DNA of 64,000 nucleotides, taken from assembly GCF_030272615.1 (NCBI RefSeq), contig NC_081414.1, forward strand, positions 767,758,153-767,822,152, written 5' to 3'. Positions 21,840 to 34,020 of this stretch are shown piece by piece. The notes below the pieces were generated by a model that did not search any database, was not told the origin of the DNA, and saw only the letters and a list, made by a program, of their open reading frames with translations. The position numbers and the translations under genes are program-made. Position 1 is the first letter of the stretch. The number at the start of each line of letters is the position of its first letter. The DNA comes from Cryptomeria japonica. Taxonomy: Eukaryota > Streptophyta > Pinopsida > Cupressales > Cupressaceae.

Positions 21840-24800
21840 GTGGCACCCCTAGGATTATATGATATAATTATTGGAATGAGTTGGTTAACAGACCATCAAG
21901 CTAATTTAGATTGCTATAACAAGGCTATGGAATGTTTGGATGATGGAGGAAAAAGGGTCAAAATCCAAGGAAAGTTTAATCCCATTAATATAGAAACCAT
22001 ATCAGCCATGCAATTAAAGAAGGAAAGAAGAACAAGAGGCCTAATCTATATGGTTGAAATTGATGAAGGAAAAGAGGAAAATACACCAACCTTTGAAAAT
22101 ACCCCTTTCTTAAAAGAATTCAAGGATGTTTTTCCAGAAGAATTACCCGGCTTACCCCCTAAGAGGAAGTTTGACTTTTCTATCGAAGTGCTACCAGGAG
22201 CGAAAGCAGTATCAAGGGCACCTTACCGAATGAACACAACTGAATTGCAAGAGCTCAAAATGCAATTAGAGGAACTCTTAGCTAAAGGATTAATAAGGCC
22301 AAGTGTATCACCATGGGGAGTGCCAGTTTTGTTTGTTAAGAAGAAGGATGGAACCTTAAGGCTATGCATCGACTATAGGATGTTGAACAAAGTCACCATA
22401 AAGAATAGGTATCCCTTACGTCGCATAGAGGATCTTTTTGACCAAATGAAAGGAGCAGTAGTTTTCTCAAAGATAGACCTCCGGTCAGGGTACCATCAAC
22501 TCGGAATTAAGGAGGAAGACATTCTGGAAATAGCTTTCAGGACTAGATATGGGCATTATGAATTCACAATAGTTCCTTTTGGTGTAACCAATGCCCTAGG
22601 TGCATTTATGAACCTAATGAATAGTGTACTCCATGACTACTTGGATAAATTTGTTTTGGTATTTCTAGATGACATATTGATTTACTCTAGGAATGAGGAG
22701 GAACATTTAGTGCACCTACAAATTGTTTTGCAAAGGTTGAGAGAACATAAGTTATATGGGAAATTGTCAAAATGTGCCTTCTTCGAGGAAAAGATTCACT
22801 ACCTTGGGAATATAATATCAAAGGAAGGAATAGTAGTTGATCCAGATAAAATGAAGGCAATAGTAGAATGGCCGATCCCTAAAAAGGTTTCAGAGGTAAG
22901 AAGCTTTATGGGGCTAGCAGGTTACTATAGGAGGTTTGTGGAAGGATTCTCTAAGATAGCAAACCCCATCACCTCATTACAAAGGAAGGGTAACAAGTTT
23001 ATGTGGATAGAGCAAAGTGATAAGGCATTCCAAATTTTGAAAGGGAAACTAACTTCAGCACCCATTCTAAAGGTACCAAATATGAATGGACACTTCACAG
23101 TCGTAGTTGATGCTTCTATTGCAGGTTTAGGAGGAGCACTTGTCCAAGATGAAGGGGTAGTAGCTTACAAATCCAGAAAGCTAAAGACTCATGAAGTCAA
23201 TTATGCACCCCACGACCTAGAGTTGGTAGCAATTGTGCATTCCCTACAGAAATGGAGACACTTCTTACTAGGGAAGGCCTTTGAGTTAAAGTCAGATAAC
23301 TAAGGACTAAAGTACATCTTTACCCAGCCCCACTTAAATGCCAGACAAAGAAGGTGGTTAGAGTTTCTAAGTGAATATGATTTTGAAATTGAATGTATTA
23401 AGGGGAAGGAAAATAGGGTCGCAGATGCTTTGAGTAGAAGGAGACACTTGATGACTATAGCAACATTCAAAAATTCTTTCAAAAGGCAAGTGATGGATGA
23501 GCAAGGTCACGACCCATGGTATGAGCAAGTCAAATTGACATTAGAACATGATCCAACCAATCCTAAGATTGGAGGGTATACATTAGTTGAAGATGGGTTG
23601 CTCAGATACAATAATAGAATCTATATTCCTAATTCAGGAGACTTAAGGGAAGTAGTCTTGTCGGAGGCTCACAATGCCCCTTATTCAAGGCACCCAGGAG
23701 TTAGAAAACTTTCTGTAGATCTAAAGAAGTTATACTTTTGGCAAGGGATGAAGAATGACATGTCAAGTATGTGGCTAAATGTTTGGAGTGTCAAAGAGTA
23801 AAGGAAGAACATAGACATCCAGCTGGATTGTTACAATTGCACGATGTACCTCAACACAAGTGGCAAGTTATTAGCATGGATTTTGTGCAAGGGTTGCCCA
23901 TGTCACCTTTTAGGCATGATACAATAATGGTGGTAATCGGCAAACTCACTAAGGTGGCACACTTTATACTAGGGAATCTGACGGATGATGCACCTACCTT
24001 GGCTAGGCACTTTGTTAAGGAAATATTTAGGTTGCATGGAATACCAGAGAAAATCATATCAGATAGAGATGCTAGATTCACTTCAAGGTTTTTGGACAAC
24101 TCTTCAAGTAGCTCTGGGAACTTGACTAAATTTTAGCACTGCATACCACCTTGAAACTAATGGTCAAACATAAAGGACAAATCAGATTATGGAAGACCTA
24201 CTTTGCATGTATTGCATGGACCAACAAAAGAAATGGGAAGAGTACCTACCTCTGGTAGAGTTTGCTTACAATAATACATATCAAACATCTTTGGGAATGG
24301 CACCTTTCAAAGCTTTGTATGTCAAACACCTTTGAGTTGGGATAGTCTTGAAGATAGAGTAATTGTTGGACCAGATTTATTGAAAGAGATGGAGAGGAAA
24401 ACTAAGGAAATCAGGCAAAGATTGAAGGAAGCCTCAGATAGGCAAAAAGGTTATGTAGACAAAAACATGACACCAAGGGAGTTTGAGGTGGGAGAGAAAG
24501 TATTCCTAAGGGTTAGGCCACACAAGAGTTCCATAAGGTTTGGGAAAAATACTAAGCTTGCACCTCGTTATGTTGGACCCTTTGAAATATTGGGAAGGAT
24601 TAATCAGTTGCATACTGATTGGCCTTACCTGCCCAGTTGAGCCGAATCCATGATGTCTTCCATGTATCTCTTTTTAAAAAGTATGTACTTGATGAGAAAC
24701 ACACTTTGAATTGAGATGCTTTACAGGTCCTGGAAATGGGAGGAATAAGGATAGAGCCATTCAAAATCTTGGAGAGGCGCCAGTGCCAGTTGCACAACAA

Positions 24801-24903
24801 AGAGGTTGATTAGTGCAAAGTACAATGTGACCAGTATGATGAAAAGAATGCCACTTGGGAAGATACTAAGGAAATGCAGTAGTTGTTTCCTTTTCTGTTT
24901 TAA
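21840..24903 (+). pseudogene. element B pol: protease end, reverse transcriptase, RNase H, integrase, chromodomain-like tail
   Basis: Open from 21840 to 23303. GTG is the first codon of the frame but not a natural start, because the protein is cut at its N-terminus. Blocks: [20 protein letters not shown]; reverse transcriptase with [30 protein letters not shown] and [10 protein letters not shown]; RNase H with [29 protein letters not shown] and LKSDN, then a stop at 23301 (a Gln codon in relatives). Integrase zinc residues follow (H-x-N-APYS-H; C--C). A frameshift lies near 23770. Catalytic Asp residues are in SMDFVQGLP and ISDRDARF, with a further frameshift near 24090. The third catalytic position is a stop, TAA 24171-24173, within NGQT*RTNQ. 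The tail (EPFKILERR--QLHNKEV ... ATWED) resembles a chromodomain. Confidence 0.92.
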
Positions 24904-24976
24904 TCATAAACTATAGACTCTTTTGGATGCATTCAATAAGTGCATTGGGACGATGCACAAATTAAGGGGGGGAGGA
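24904..24976 (+). promoter_or_regulatory. 3' end and polypurine tract of element B
   Basis: AAGGGGGGGAGGA at 24964-24976 abuts the 3' LTR (TGTCACAACC). This is the classic position and composition of a gypsy polypurine tract. Confidence 0.9.
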
Positions 24977-26294
24977 TGTCACAACCCTCCTTTATCACTT
25001 TTGGATTTAAATCACAATTTTATTTTATCTTTGGATAAGCTATTTAAATGATTGAGTAAATGTTATAAAAAGAATGAAAAATAATAACACACACACACAC
25101 ACATGGAAAATATACATTATTTTTATTTATTTAATTTCCACATCCAATTATGGCACATATTATAGGAAGAATAAGAAGCTTCTAGAGGATTCTCCACCAC
25201 CTTGCATGTAACTCCCCCACTAAGTCTAATCAATTTGCATGAAGTTCAAAATTGGGAAAGAATCTCCTTTTTAATTAAATTTTCTAGATAGTGGAGTAGA
25301 GGGAATTTTCTTATAAAATTATATGCAAGTTTCAAAGAAGGGAGTTGATTATGTTTTGAAGGAAATTTTCCAAGTTTTAGAAATAGGTCTTTTTGGTAGT
25401 CTCATTTTCGTTGCAGGAATTTTAAGTTGTTGTTTAGGATTTCTCTCAAGTTGCAAGGAAGGATCATAAGGGTAGCTAGTGGATTCAACATCAAGCTTGA
25501 TAAAACAGCTTCTCTCCTCATTGTTTATCTTTACATTTACTTATGAGGAATTCGTATTATCAATAGTTATAGATCTTCCTTTATATAAAGAAACTCTTTT
25601 ATTTGATTTTAAATCTTTTTTTTGAGGATAAATAGTAATGATGATGCTTTCATATAGTGCATGTAAAATATAGTTATTTAAATTATTTTATTTCCCTCAA
25701 GAAAATATGCACATGATCTTGCTTTTGTTTTTCTTCTAAAAATTTTAGCAAAAGAAAATCATATTCCTTTATTTGTTTAGAATCTCTTTTTCTGAAATCA
25801 AAATTCTTCCTATGTGATTTGAATCTTTATTCCTCCCTCTGATTCTTTTCTCTGGTTCTTCGAATGGAAATCTGAATCTCATTCTTTAATCCCTCTATGA
25901 TTATCTTTAAAATCTCTCTGTGATTATCTTTAAAATCTCGCTGTGATTATCTTTAAAATTTCTCTGTGATTATTTTTAAAATCTCTCTGTGATTATTTTA
26001 ATCTCTCTGTGAATATTAATTAAAATGAAATCTCTCTGTGAAATGAGTTGAATAAAATCTCTATGAAATGAGTTGAATAAAATCTCTGTGAAATGAGTTG
26101 AATAAAATTTCTGTGAAATGAGTTGAATAAAATCTCTGTGAAATGAGTTGAATAAAATTTCTCTGTGAATATTGGTTGAAACTCTATGAATATCAGTTGA
26201 ATAAAATCCTCCTGTGAATACTGGAAACGAATTCTAGAAATAAACAATTCCCCTGTGAAATTTGGAACAAACCTCTTGCCTGTGAATGTTGGAA

Positions 26295-26412
<118 letters not shown>

Positions 26413-26545
26413 AAATGTCAACCTCCTATTTATTGTAGAATCAATCTAAAACAATTGTTTGGTCATCTATTTTATCCATGTTCTTGTTTTCATAAATAAA
26501 TTCTCTTTTGTTTTTATATATCATTAAGTAATTGGGAATATGAAA

Positions 26546-26586
<41 letters not shown>

Positions 26587-27344
26587 GTTTATATTAAAAT
26601 GTATTAATGTTGCATTATAATTATATTAAGTTTATTTCAAATGTTAAAATATATTAATGTTGCATTATAAATATATTAAATTTATTTCAAGTTAAAATAT
26701 TTTAATGTTGCAAGTAATTCACGGACTTCAAAAATTATTTGAATGATGCACGGAGGCGTCAAGGGCGGTGGTTATTGTAACTGCCGGAGGGGACAGTGGT
26801 ACCCCCCACTACCCCTACGGTCATTGTCACTACAGTGGCCGTAGGGGAGTAGAGGGGCCCACAATGTCCCCTCAACCCAGTGGGAATGTGCATGCAAGAC
26901 CGCAGGGGTGATGGGACCCCGTGGTCCCCACCACCCCCCCCCCCCCCCCCCCTATTGATTATTAAACATTAACCATTCGCCATGTTTTTTTTTGTCGTTA
27001 TATTATTTAGTTTTTTTTGATAAATGTATAAAATACAATTTAGAAATAAATGTATAAATTGCAAATTTGAAATCGTTAATTTTCTTTTCCTTAGTATAAA
27101 CTTTAAGTTATTAAATTAACTTAGAAAATTAATAAATATTGGGGATTATTGAGGAATGAATTCACGATTAACTTATCTATAATAAATACTTGTAAATTAT
27201 ATTATATCAAATGTTATAATTAGAATCATTCGCTCTATTAAGATCCATTGGGCACTTAGTTGGCATTAAGCAAATAATTCACATTAATACGATTCGAATC
27301 AAATGCCTAAATTTAATCGCTATTTTTGGATTGTTTAATCATGC

Positions 27345-27520
27345 ATGCAAATTACTTATAGATTAATTACATTTATTGACGTTTTCAAGCAAGTTGCACT
27401 ATTCTTATAACATGCAAATTTCTTATAGATTAATTACATTTATTGATGTTTTCATGCAAGTTGTACTATTCTTATAACATGCAAATTACTTATAGATTAA
27501 TTACATTTATTGACATTTTT
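27345..27520. repeat. 67-bp tandem repeat, about 2.6 copies
   Basis: Units start at 27345, 27412 and 27479 with ATGCAAATTACTTATAGATT or a close variant. The first two units differ at a few bases and the third is truncated. The 5' LTR lacks the whole segment. Confidence 0.88.
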
Positions 27521-28385
27521 TTTTACATGTAATTATTAATATGCAAGTTTCATGATGGTCATTGTTATGCAAAGTTATATTTCAAGTTTTGAGTAATAAA
27601 TAATGCTAGTCATGGTTTTATTTCCATGTAATTCATCAAGTAGTTATTTCAAGTAATTGAGCTTTGCAATGTCTAAATTCATAATTATTTTTCAAGCATA
27701 ATGTTTATCATAAGTCAGAAAATTAAATAAAGGAAGTTGGAAAACCAAAACCTAGCAGCGTTTGGTATATACAGTGCCTCTGGGTCACGCTTATGGTTAA
27801 TGCCGTTGTGTTGAACTATTGCACTTAACGCCTAATATAGCTACATCAACAACGTCTGTGACATCGTCCCTATAAATCATTGGGGAGTAATAAGGGACAC
27901 TTGGAAGTTAAAAACCAAGGGGCGGGTAATCCCCCTTGGATCAATAATTTAATAAGATAATTCCAAATGATCTTTCATCCGTTGAGTTAAACTATAGTAA
28001 ACCCCTATAGGGATGTTGAGTGAAATGCTTTTATAAAATTGTTTTAATCTCGAAGATTGTTGTCGATTGACAATTGGTCAAGGGTGACACTCATGATAAG
28101 AATTAGGATCTAGTTGTTTTAGGCCACAAGCAATAGGCCATCTTGAGTCTTTGCTTAAGCACTACCATCATGGGTAGCAACCACAGAGAAACTGTTTGGG
28201 ACATTGACCCTAGAAAGGGTTGTGTACCCACTAATTAGTTTACATCAAACCATAGAATAGAAAATAGAACTACATACTTTACGCTTTGATCCCGTGCCGA
28301 AGCGGGTATGTAGGAAGTCTTGGGACGGAGTTGTCCCTCGTACTCAGGCGTTTGTGGGTGGGGTCTAGGCTTGGTAAAAGAAAGA

Positions 28386-28595
28386 ATGAGTAAGAATCCT
28401 ATTTTGAAAGATAAGATAATTAAATTGGAAAAACTAATTCAATGCATACTCGGAAGGAATCCCGTATGGATTCGCTTGACTTCCAGAGGATTTAAGCCAA
28501 ATTCTGAGGCAGAATTCAAGCTTGTATTATGTTATTTAATTACTCCTAAGGACAACGACCTTGGTGCACTTCTGTTAGAAGAGTGTAGTACTTAG
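28386..28595 (+). CDS. small ORF inside element B 3' LTR
   Basis: Counterpart of 21074-21283 with three amino-acid differences from ATG to stop. No recognised domain; listed because both copies are intact. Confidence 0.25.
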   Translation: MSKNPILKDKIIKLEKLIQCILGRNPVWIRLTSRGFKPNSEAEFKLVLCYLITPKDNDLGALLLEECST

Positions 28596-28972
28596 TGAGT
28601 GGCTCAGGACCCGAATGGTCCCGATGAGTCTAAGTCTCTAGCCAGAGCACCTCCTATCCTGATTGGATAGATTCCTACCCCATATGGGTAGATGCTTATC
28701 CCGTATTGGATAGATGAAATCTTATGTCCCGTATGGACCAATGCCTACCCCGTATGGGTAGATGCTATCCCGTATTGGATAGATGAAATCTTATGTCTCG
28801 TATGGACCGATGTCTAACCCGTATGGTTAGATGCTCATCCCAGATGGATGAATGCCTAATCCAAATGGATGGATGCCCAGAGTATGCAATTGAATCAAAA
28901 ACAATGATTAAATTAAACAAAAAAGAAAAATAATGGTCAATTTTGTTGGGTTAATTAAGGTGGGTTATTACA

Positions 28973-28977
28973 CATAC
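28973..28977. repeat. target-site duplication of element B, right copy (CATAC)
   Basis: Exact match to 18029-18033. Removing element B restores the minus-strand reading RGLVVEEV into CLISQIEPE. Confidence 0.92.
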
Positions 28978-30490
28978 TTCTTCAACAACTAAACCTCTCC
29001 TAGTCATCACACCTTTCCTTTTATCTCCAATAATTTCATCTTCAGAATGATTTAGCCTTACATACCTGGGAGTCTTTGAATTTTCTCGATTTGCTGACTC
29101 ATTATGTTGTTCCATTGTCACTATTGAATTTTCTGATGCTACTAGTGTCATAGGTTCACTATTTTGAACTGATTCTTGCATTACCGGTTCAGGTCTAATA
29201 AATTCATCTTCCGCTCCATAATCGTATGATCTGATCTAATTACTGTCGTGCTCATCCACCTTGACATTTATGTTTTTCAATATCCTATTCAATCTTTTGT
29301 TATTACATCTATATGCTTTGCTCTTAGTAGAATAACCCAAAAGTATTCCTTCATCACTTCTAGGATTAAACTTTCCTAATGTATCATCTCTTCTAATGTA
29401 ACATTTGCTTCCAAAAATTCTAAAATATCTGATAGTAGGAGTATGACCAAACCATAATTCATAATGAGTCTTACCGATATCACCTTTCATGTGTACCCTG
29501 TTGAAAGTGTATACAGAGGTATTGATAGCCTCTCTCCAATAAATTTTGGGTAATTTAGCTTTAGTCATCATAGTCCTTGTAGCATCCAAAATTATTCAGT
29601 TGTGGGGTCCTAGGTGTAGAAAGTTATCTCCTAATACCATTCCTTTCACAAAAATTGTTGAACTCATCGGATGTAAACTCACCACCATGATCTGATCTTA
29701 AGAATTTTATCTTTAGTCCCATCTCAGTATCAACCACAGCCTTAAATATTTTGAATTTCTCAAAAGCTTCATATTTCTCTTTCAAAAATGCTACCCACAT
29801 CATTCTAGAATAATCATCAATAAGTAACATAAAATATCTATCACCTTGAAAACTTTTAGTCCTTGTCGGTCCACACAAATCAATATGAATATGATCAAGA
29901 ATTTCATTAGATTTATCATGTACACTTCTGAAAGAAGTTCTAACTTGCTTACCCATTTGACATTCTCTACATACCAGATTATGAGGTTTAACAATCTTGG
30001 AAAAATCTCTGACAACCGGTATTGAACTAATCTTTACTATGCAATCAAAATTAACATGACACATCCTCTTATGCCATAACCAACTTTCATCAATCTGAGC
30101 AATCAAGAAAACCTTCTCACCGGAGTTCAAATGAAAGATATTTCCATTAGTCTGAGTTCCAGAAGCAATCTCCAATCCAGATTTATTAAAGATCTTACAT
30201 TTTCCATCCTTGAATTGCAAATGAAATCCTCTATCCACCATCTAACCTACACTTTGAAGATTATTCTTTAAGCCTTCAACATAATAAACATTATCAGTAT
30301 TAGTCTTACCATCCAATGATATTTTTCCTTTTCCTTTGATCCTACATGCCTTGTTGTCTCCAAATCTGACCAATCCACCATCAAATTCTTGCAATGATAA
30401 GAACTTTCTTTTGTCCTCAGTATGTGTTGCTTCAATGACAAATTTCAGAGAATCATCCTTGATAGAAATAAAGACCTAATCTTTGTTGGA
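28978..30490 (-). pseudogene. copia-1 protease remnant, GAG-pre-integrase and integrase
   Basis: On the minus strand the expected copia protease DSG motif is not recognisable (near 30430 the frame reads FVIEATHTEDKRKF). The pre-integrase zinc module is clear (WHKRMCH ... LVCRECQMGKQ). Integrase shows the first Asp in HIDLCGP and the second in LRSDHGGEF. The expected third acidic residue in the NGVVER-type motif is gone: after TPRTPQ the frame goes out near 29595-29615 because about 30 bp are missing. Downstream blocks (YWREAINTSVYTFNRVH, YFRIFGSKCY, GILLGYS and YVRLNHSED) run to element B. Stops occur near 30480, 30241, 29625 and 29236. Confidence 0.9.
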
Positions 30491-30508
30491 TGAAGCACCA
30501 TTACCGGA

Positions 30509-31564
30509 TCAACTTACACGTCCATCATCATCATCATAATCATCATCATCAGAAATACCATCATCATCACTAGCATAATAACATGATTTATCCTTATTCC
30601 TTCTGAATCTAGGTCTGCTCTGATATTCAAGATTAGGCTTATAATTCCTCACAAATCTTTGATGACTCCTAGCAGCTCTTTTAGGACTTCTAGATACAAA
30701 ATGACCAATCTTATTGCATGAAAAACATTTAAAAGGGAATTTTCCTTCATACTTACTTCCAGTTGGTCCTTTAGGAATTCTTCTAGCAATCAAGTCTTCC
30801 AACTCTTCTAGCTCTCTTTCTTCTTTCTCAATTTAACTCCATATCCTTAGCATACATCTCTTTCCAATCTATCTTTTGTTTGCCAGATGCAGATGCTCTA
30901 AATTTAGTCACAGTTTTAGCAGCACTCTGATCTCCAAGTTCTTCAAGTTCAAAAGCAGTCAATTTCCCAAGTAGTGTATCTCTGTTCATAGGGGTACTTG
31001 ACATTGTCTTGAGTTCATTGATAGCAGTAGCCTTCATTTTGTAAGCCAAAGGTAGAACTCTTAGAACTTTTGACACTATCTCATCCTCACTAACATATCC
31101 ACCACAACATTTGATACCCATGACAATCTCATTGACTCTATCCATGAAAGAACTTATCTTCTCATCTTCTTCCATCTTCAAAGTTTCATAACTTACCTAG
31201 AAACCTTAAGTTTAGCAATCTTCACAGCTTGGTCACCTTCATAAAGAGTTTCAAGCTTTGTCCAGATCATCTGAGCATTCTCCAACTCTATGACATTCAA
31301 TAGCTTTTCATCATATAGGGCACTTAACAATGCTTCTTTTGCTCTTACATCATTTTCAGCTCTCTTTAGTTCATCAACAGGTGTCAGTGTTCCAGGATTA
31401 GGATCATGAGGTGTATACCATTTCTCCACTATCTCCCAAACTTTAGCTCCAAGACATCTAAGATGAATCTTCATTCGCTCCTAACATATCTTGTAATTTG
31501 TACCATCAAATCTAGGACTCTCCTTCTGGTAAGGATTGAATGTGGAAATAGATGTAATTGTCAT
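30509..31564 (-). pseudogene. copia-1 gag
   Basis: Minus-strand ATG at 31564 follows the primer site. The gag domain is of the copia UBN2 type: RFDGTNYK, then LRCLGAKVWEIVE, EALLSALYDEKL, MIWTKLETLYEGD and SFMDRVNEIVMGIKCCGG. A knuckle follows, CFSCNKIGHFVSRS, in which the last Cys is Ser; the second copy keeps Cys. An acidic Asp-rich tail ends at 30509. A stop replaces a Trp codon near 31485, one base is lost near 31205 relative to copy 2, and a stop lies near 30830. The protein would coat the genomic RNA in virus-like particles. Confidence 0.9.
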
Positions 31565-31605
31565 CAGATCTCCTCAAGTGATTAAGCTTTTGTAGAGAGG
31601 ACCTT

Positions 31606-31617
31606 GCTCAGATACCA
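31606..31617 (-). promoter_or_regulatory. primer-binding site of copia-1
   Basis: Minus strand TGGTATCTGAGC, 2 nt from the 5' LTR end. It has one mismatch from the tRNA-iMet complement. Confidence 0.88.
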
Positions 31618-31619
31618 AT

Positions 31620-32837
31620 TGTTGGAATGCACTGATACTGGCAATAAAATGAGAGGGGGGGGTGAATCAGTTTACTAACAATAACAAAAAATCAATTCAA
31701 TTATAAACCTTAAATCAGATCACAACCCAATGAAGAATATAAGATGAAAGCACAACACACATAACACCAATATTTGATGTGGAAAACCCAGAAAGGGAAA
31801 AACCACGGTGGGAAACCCTAGCCACAATTAGATGAATACTCTATAGTAGTATTGTGAATAATTACAATGGGGTCTGCAATGTAGAAATGCCAATAACCTA
31901 GAGCGTATTTCTCATCATAAAGGGAAGTCTCATTGACTTACAAAAACATCAGACTACAACCCAAAAAATAATGAACTATGAAAATAGCATCTACTAATGC
32001 TTGATACAGTTCTGGTTAAGCACTGATGTCTGCTTTGCAATACAAAAACTTTCCAACCTTCACTTGAATGATATGACTTTATTCTCACTTAATCCTTTTT
32101 CTGATAATGCAGACTTAACCAACCATAACCATCGATCTTTCCATATTTGAATTGCATGAATAAGTTGCCTATAAATATAGATCATCAACCTTATTGATAA
32201 GGTCGGCTAAACCCTAAACCCATAAACCCATAATTACAAAAAATACATCACATGATACCATCAAACCAATATTATGATTTACATTACATAGCATGGACCT
32301 AAATCAAGTAACCAAACAATTATATCTATCAGGGATTCAACTAAGACCAAAATCCAATATGCTTCACTTGCCAGTAGAAACCCTCGGTGAAAGTTTAACC
32401 GGATCCAAATAGGACCACCATAATAGCACACCATCCAAAGAAAAGTCACCAAACACTTGGGATATGATCAAGAAACACCTTCAACATGAAAGAAACTAGT
32501 TCCATAAGCCGGACCCAAAATCCAATAACCAAGTCACCAAAACAACATACCAGTAAAGCTAATTGGGAACGCCAAAAGCCGGTAAATCCGAAAGCTAGCT
32601 AGGAAAGCCAAGAACAAGACGGTAACTAGAAATAACAAAAGCGATAGCCAAACTATGAAACCACCAAAATATAGCAAGTATATAACCATCAAAATAAGAA
32701 TCCAAAACCAATTCCAGAGGTCTGATCATACTACATCAGAAACACAACCAAAACCAGAAAGATAACCAAGATAGAGCCAACCAAGATACAGTGTTGACAT
32801 CAATGACAACACAACCAAATTCAGCATATTGCCAACA
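31620..32837 (-). repeat. 5' LTR of copia-1
   Basis: 1218 bp; on the minus strand it begins TGTTGGCAATATG and ends GCATTCCAACA. It carries TGTCATTGATGTCAAC near its start and the TTCACCCCCCCC motif near its end. There the hairpin stem (TAAACTGA/TCATTTTA) has one mismatch. It holds about 225 bp absent from the 3' LTR. A second copy lies at 53730-54941. Confidence 0.93.
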
Positions 32838-34020
32838 AATATAATTTTTTTCTTCTTAAAGAAAACATATCCAATAAAACACAATCCTTTTTTGACCAAT
32901 TTTTACATATAGTTAGAAACAAAAGTTGGTGCAATCTCTTAGATACAATTTCAGTAAGAAGAAAAGTAAGGACAACCACCATATTCTTGTAATGTAAAAA
33001 ATTGTATGCCTTATAATTTTGACTTTATATTTTATATTCATTTTGTAATCTATATCTATAGTCCAAGTCTAGGGTTCACATAACTCTATTTTCTAACTTA
33101 ATTTTCTAATTTTGATGCTAATGACATGTTTTTTATTGTTAATTTTAAATCTAATACTCTTCTATGTATTTGTCATCTTTTAATATTTAATTTCTTCATA
33201 ATTTCCAAATATTTTTACAATTATATATACATATCCACAACCATATAAATGTCTAAATTGATTTACCATTCCTTCTCATAAATAAGAAAATGCAAATATT
33301 AAGTAAGAAATTTCAATTATTTTTAATAAATATTTTTATAAATACTCTAATTATTCTACTCAAACTTCTTTCAATGTTTTCATCTTCCACTATGAATTCT
33401 ACTTCCTAAATAAAGGAAAAATTGTGTTTATAATACCTTTTTGTAGGCAACAATAAATAAAACAATTTCAAATGATTTTGCTAATAATATTCCCTTCAAT
33501 ATTAATGCTTCTAGTGGAATGAAACAATTTCAAATGATTTTGCTAATTATATTCCCTCCAATCTTAATGCTTCTAGTGGAATGAAATGAAATACCAAGTA
33601 TGCCAATTTCCTCTAAATATGTGTGTCATTATTTTTGGCTTTTATAGTTGTTAATGCTCTATGTTTTAGTACACAAATTTTCATTAACTTACATTTATGT
33701 AGCATATTCTCCTTGCAAGACATCCCTTGGTGATTGCAAAATATTATTCTCTATTCTATTACTACCTTTCTCTAATGTTGTCATATGGTATTACACTATT
33801 CCATTACTTCCTTTGCTTGTTAAGATATATCACAATTACTTATTTTAATGGAAATATTCTAGTTCAATATTCTCATTTTTGTCTCGCTTGTTTTGCAAGC
33901 ACAATGGAAAGACTATATTGTGACCCTAAAAGCATCCTATGATGGTATTAATCCACTAATTTTTTTTTATGTGTCTTAGCCCTACATTGTTAACATATAT
34001 GAACTCTTGTGTATAGTTAG
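32838..34020. other. AT-rich flank between copia-1 and copia-2
   Basis: No gene recognised. It is duplicated downstream (54942-55339 plus 63406-64000). The ATATC at about 33225-33240 is the unoccupied equivalent of element D's target. A 62-bp tandem repeat lies at 33460-33583. Short ORFs of 66-71 codons look random. Confidence 0.7.
33460..33583. repeat. 62-bp tandem duplication
   Basis: Two units beginning AAACAATTTCAAATGATTTT at 33460 and 33522. The same pair is present at 63635-63758, so it predates the segmental duplication. Confidence 0.88.

Larger units (their letters stand above)
30485..33826. repeat. segmental duplication, left copy
   Basis: Matches 52606-64000 in the same orientation once element D is removed. 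It covers copia-1 gag, its 5' LTR and about 1 kb of flanking DNA. The match continues to the right edge of the window, so the duplication is longer than can be seen. Confidence 0.9.
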
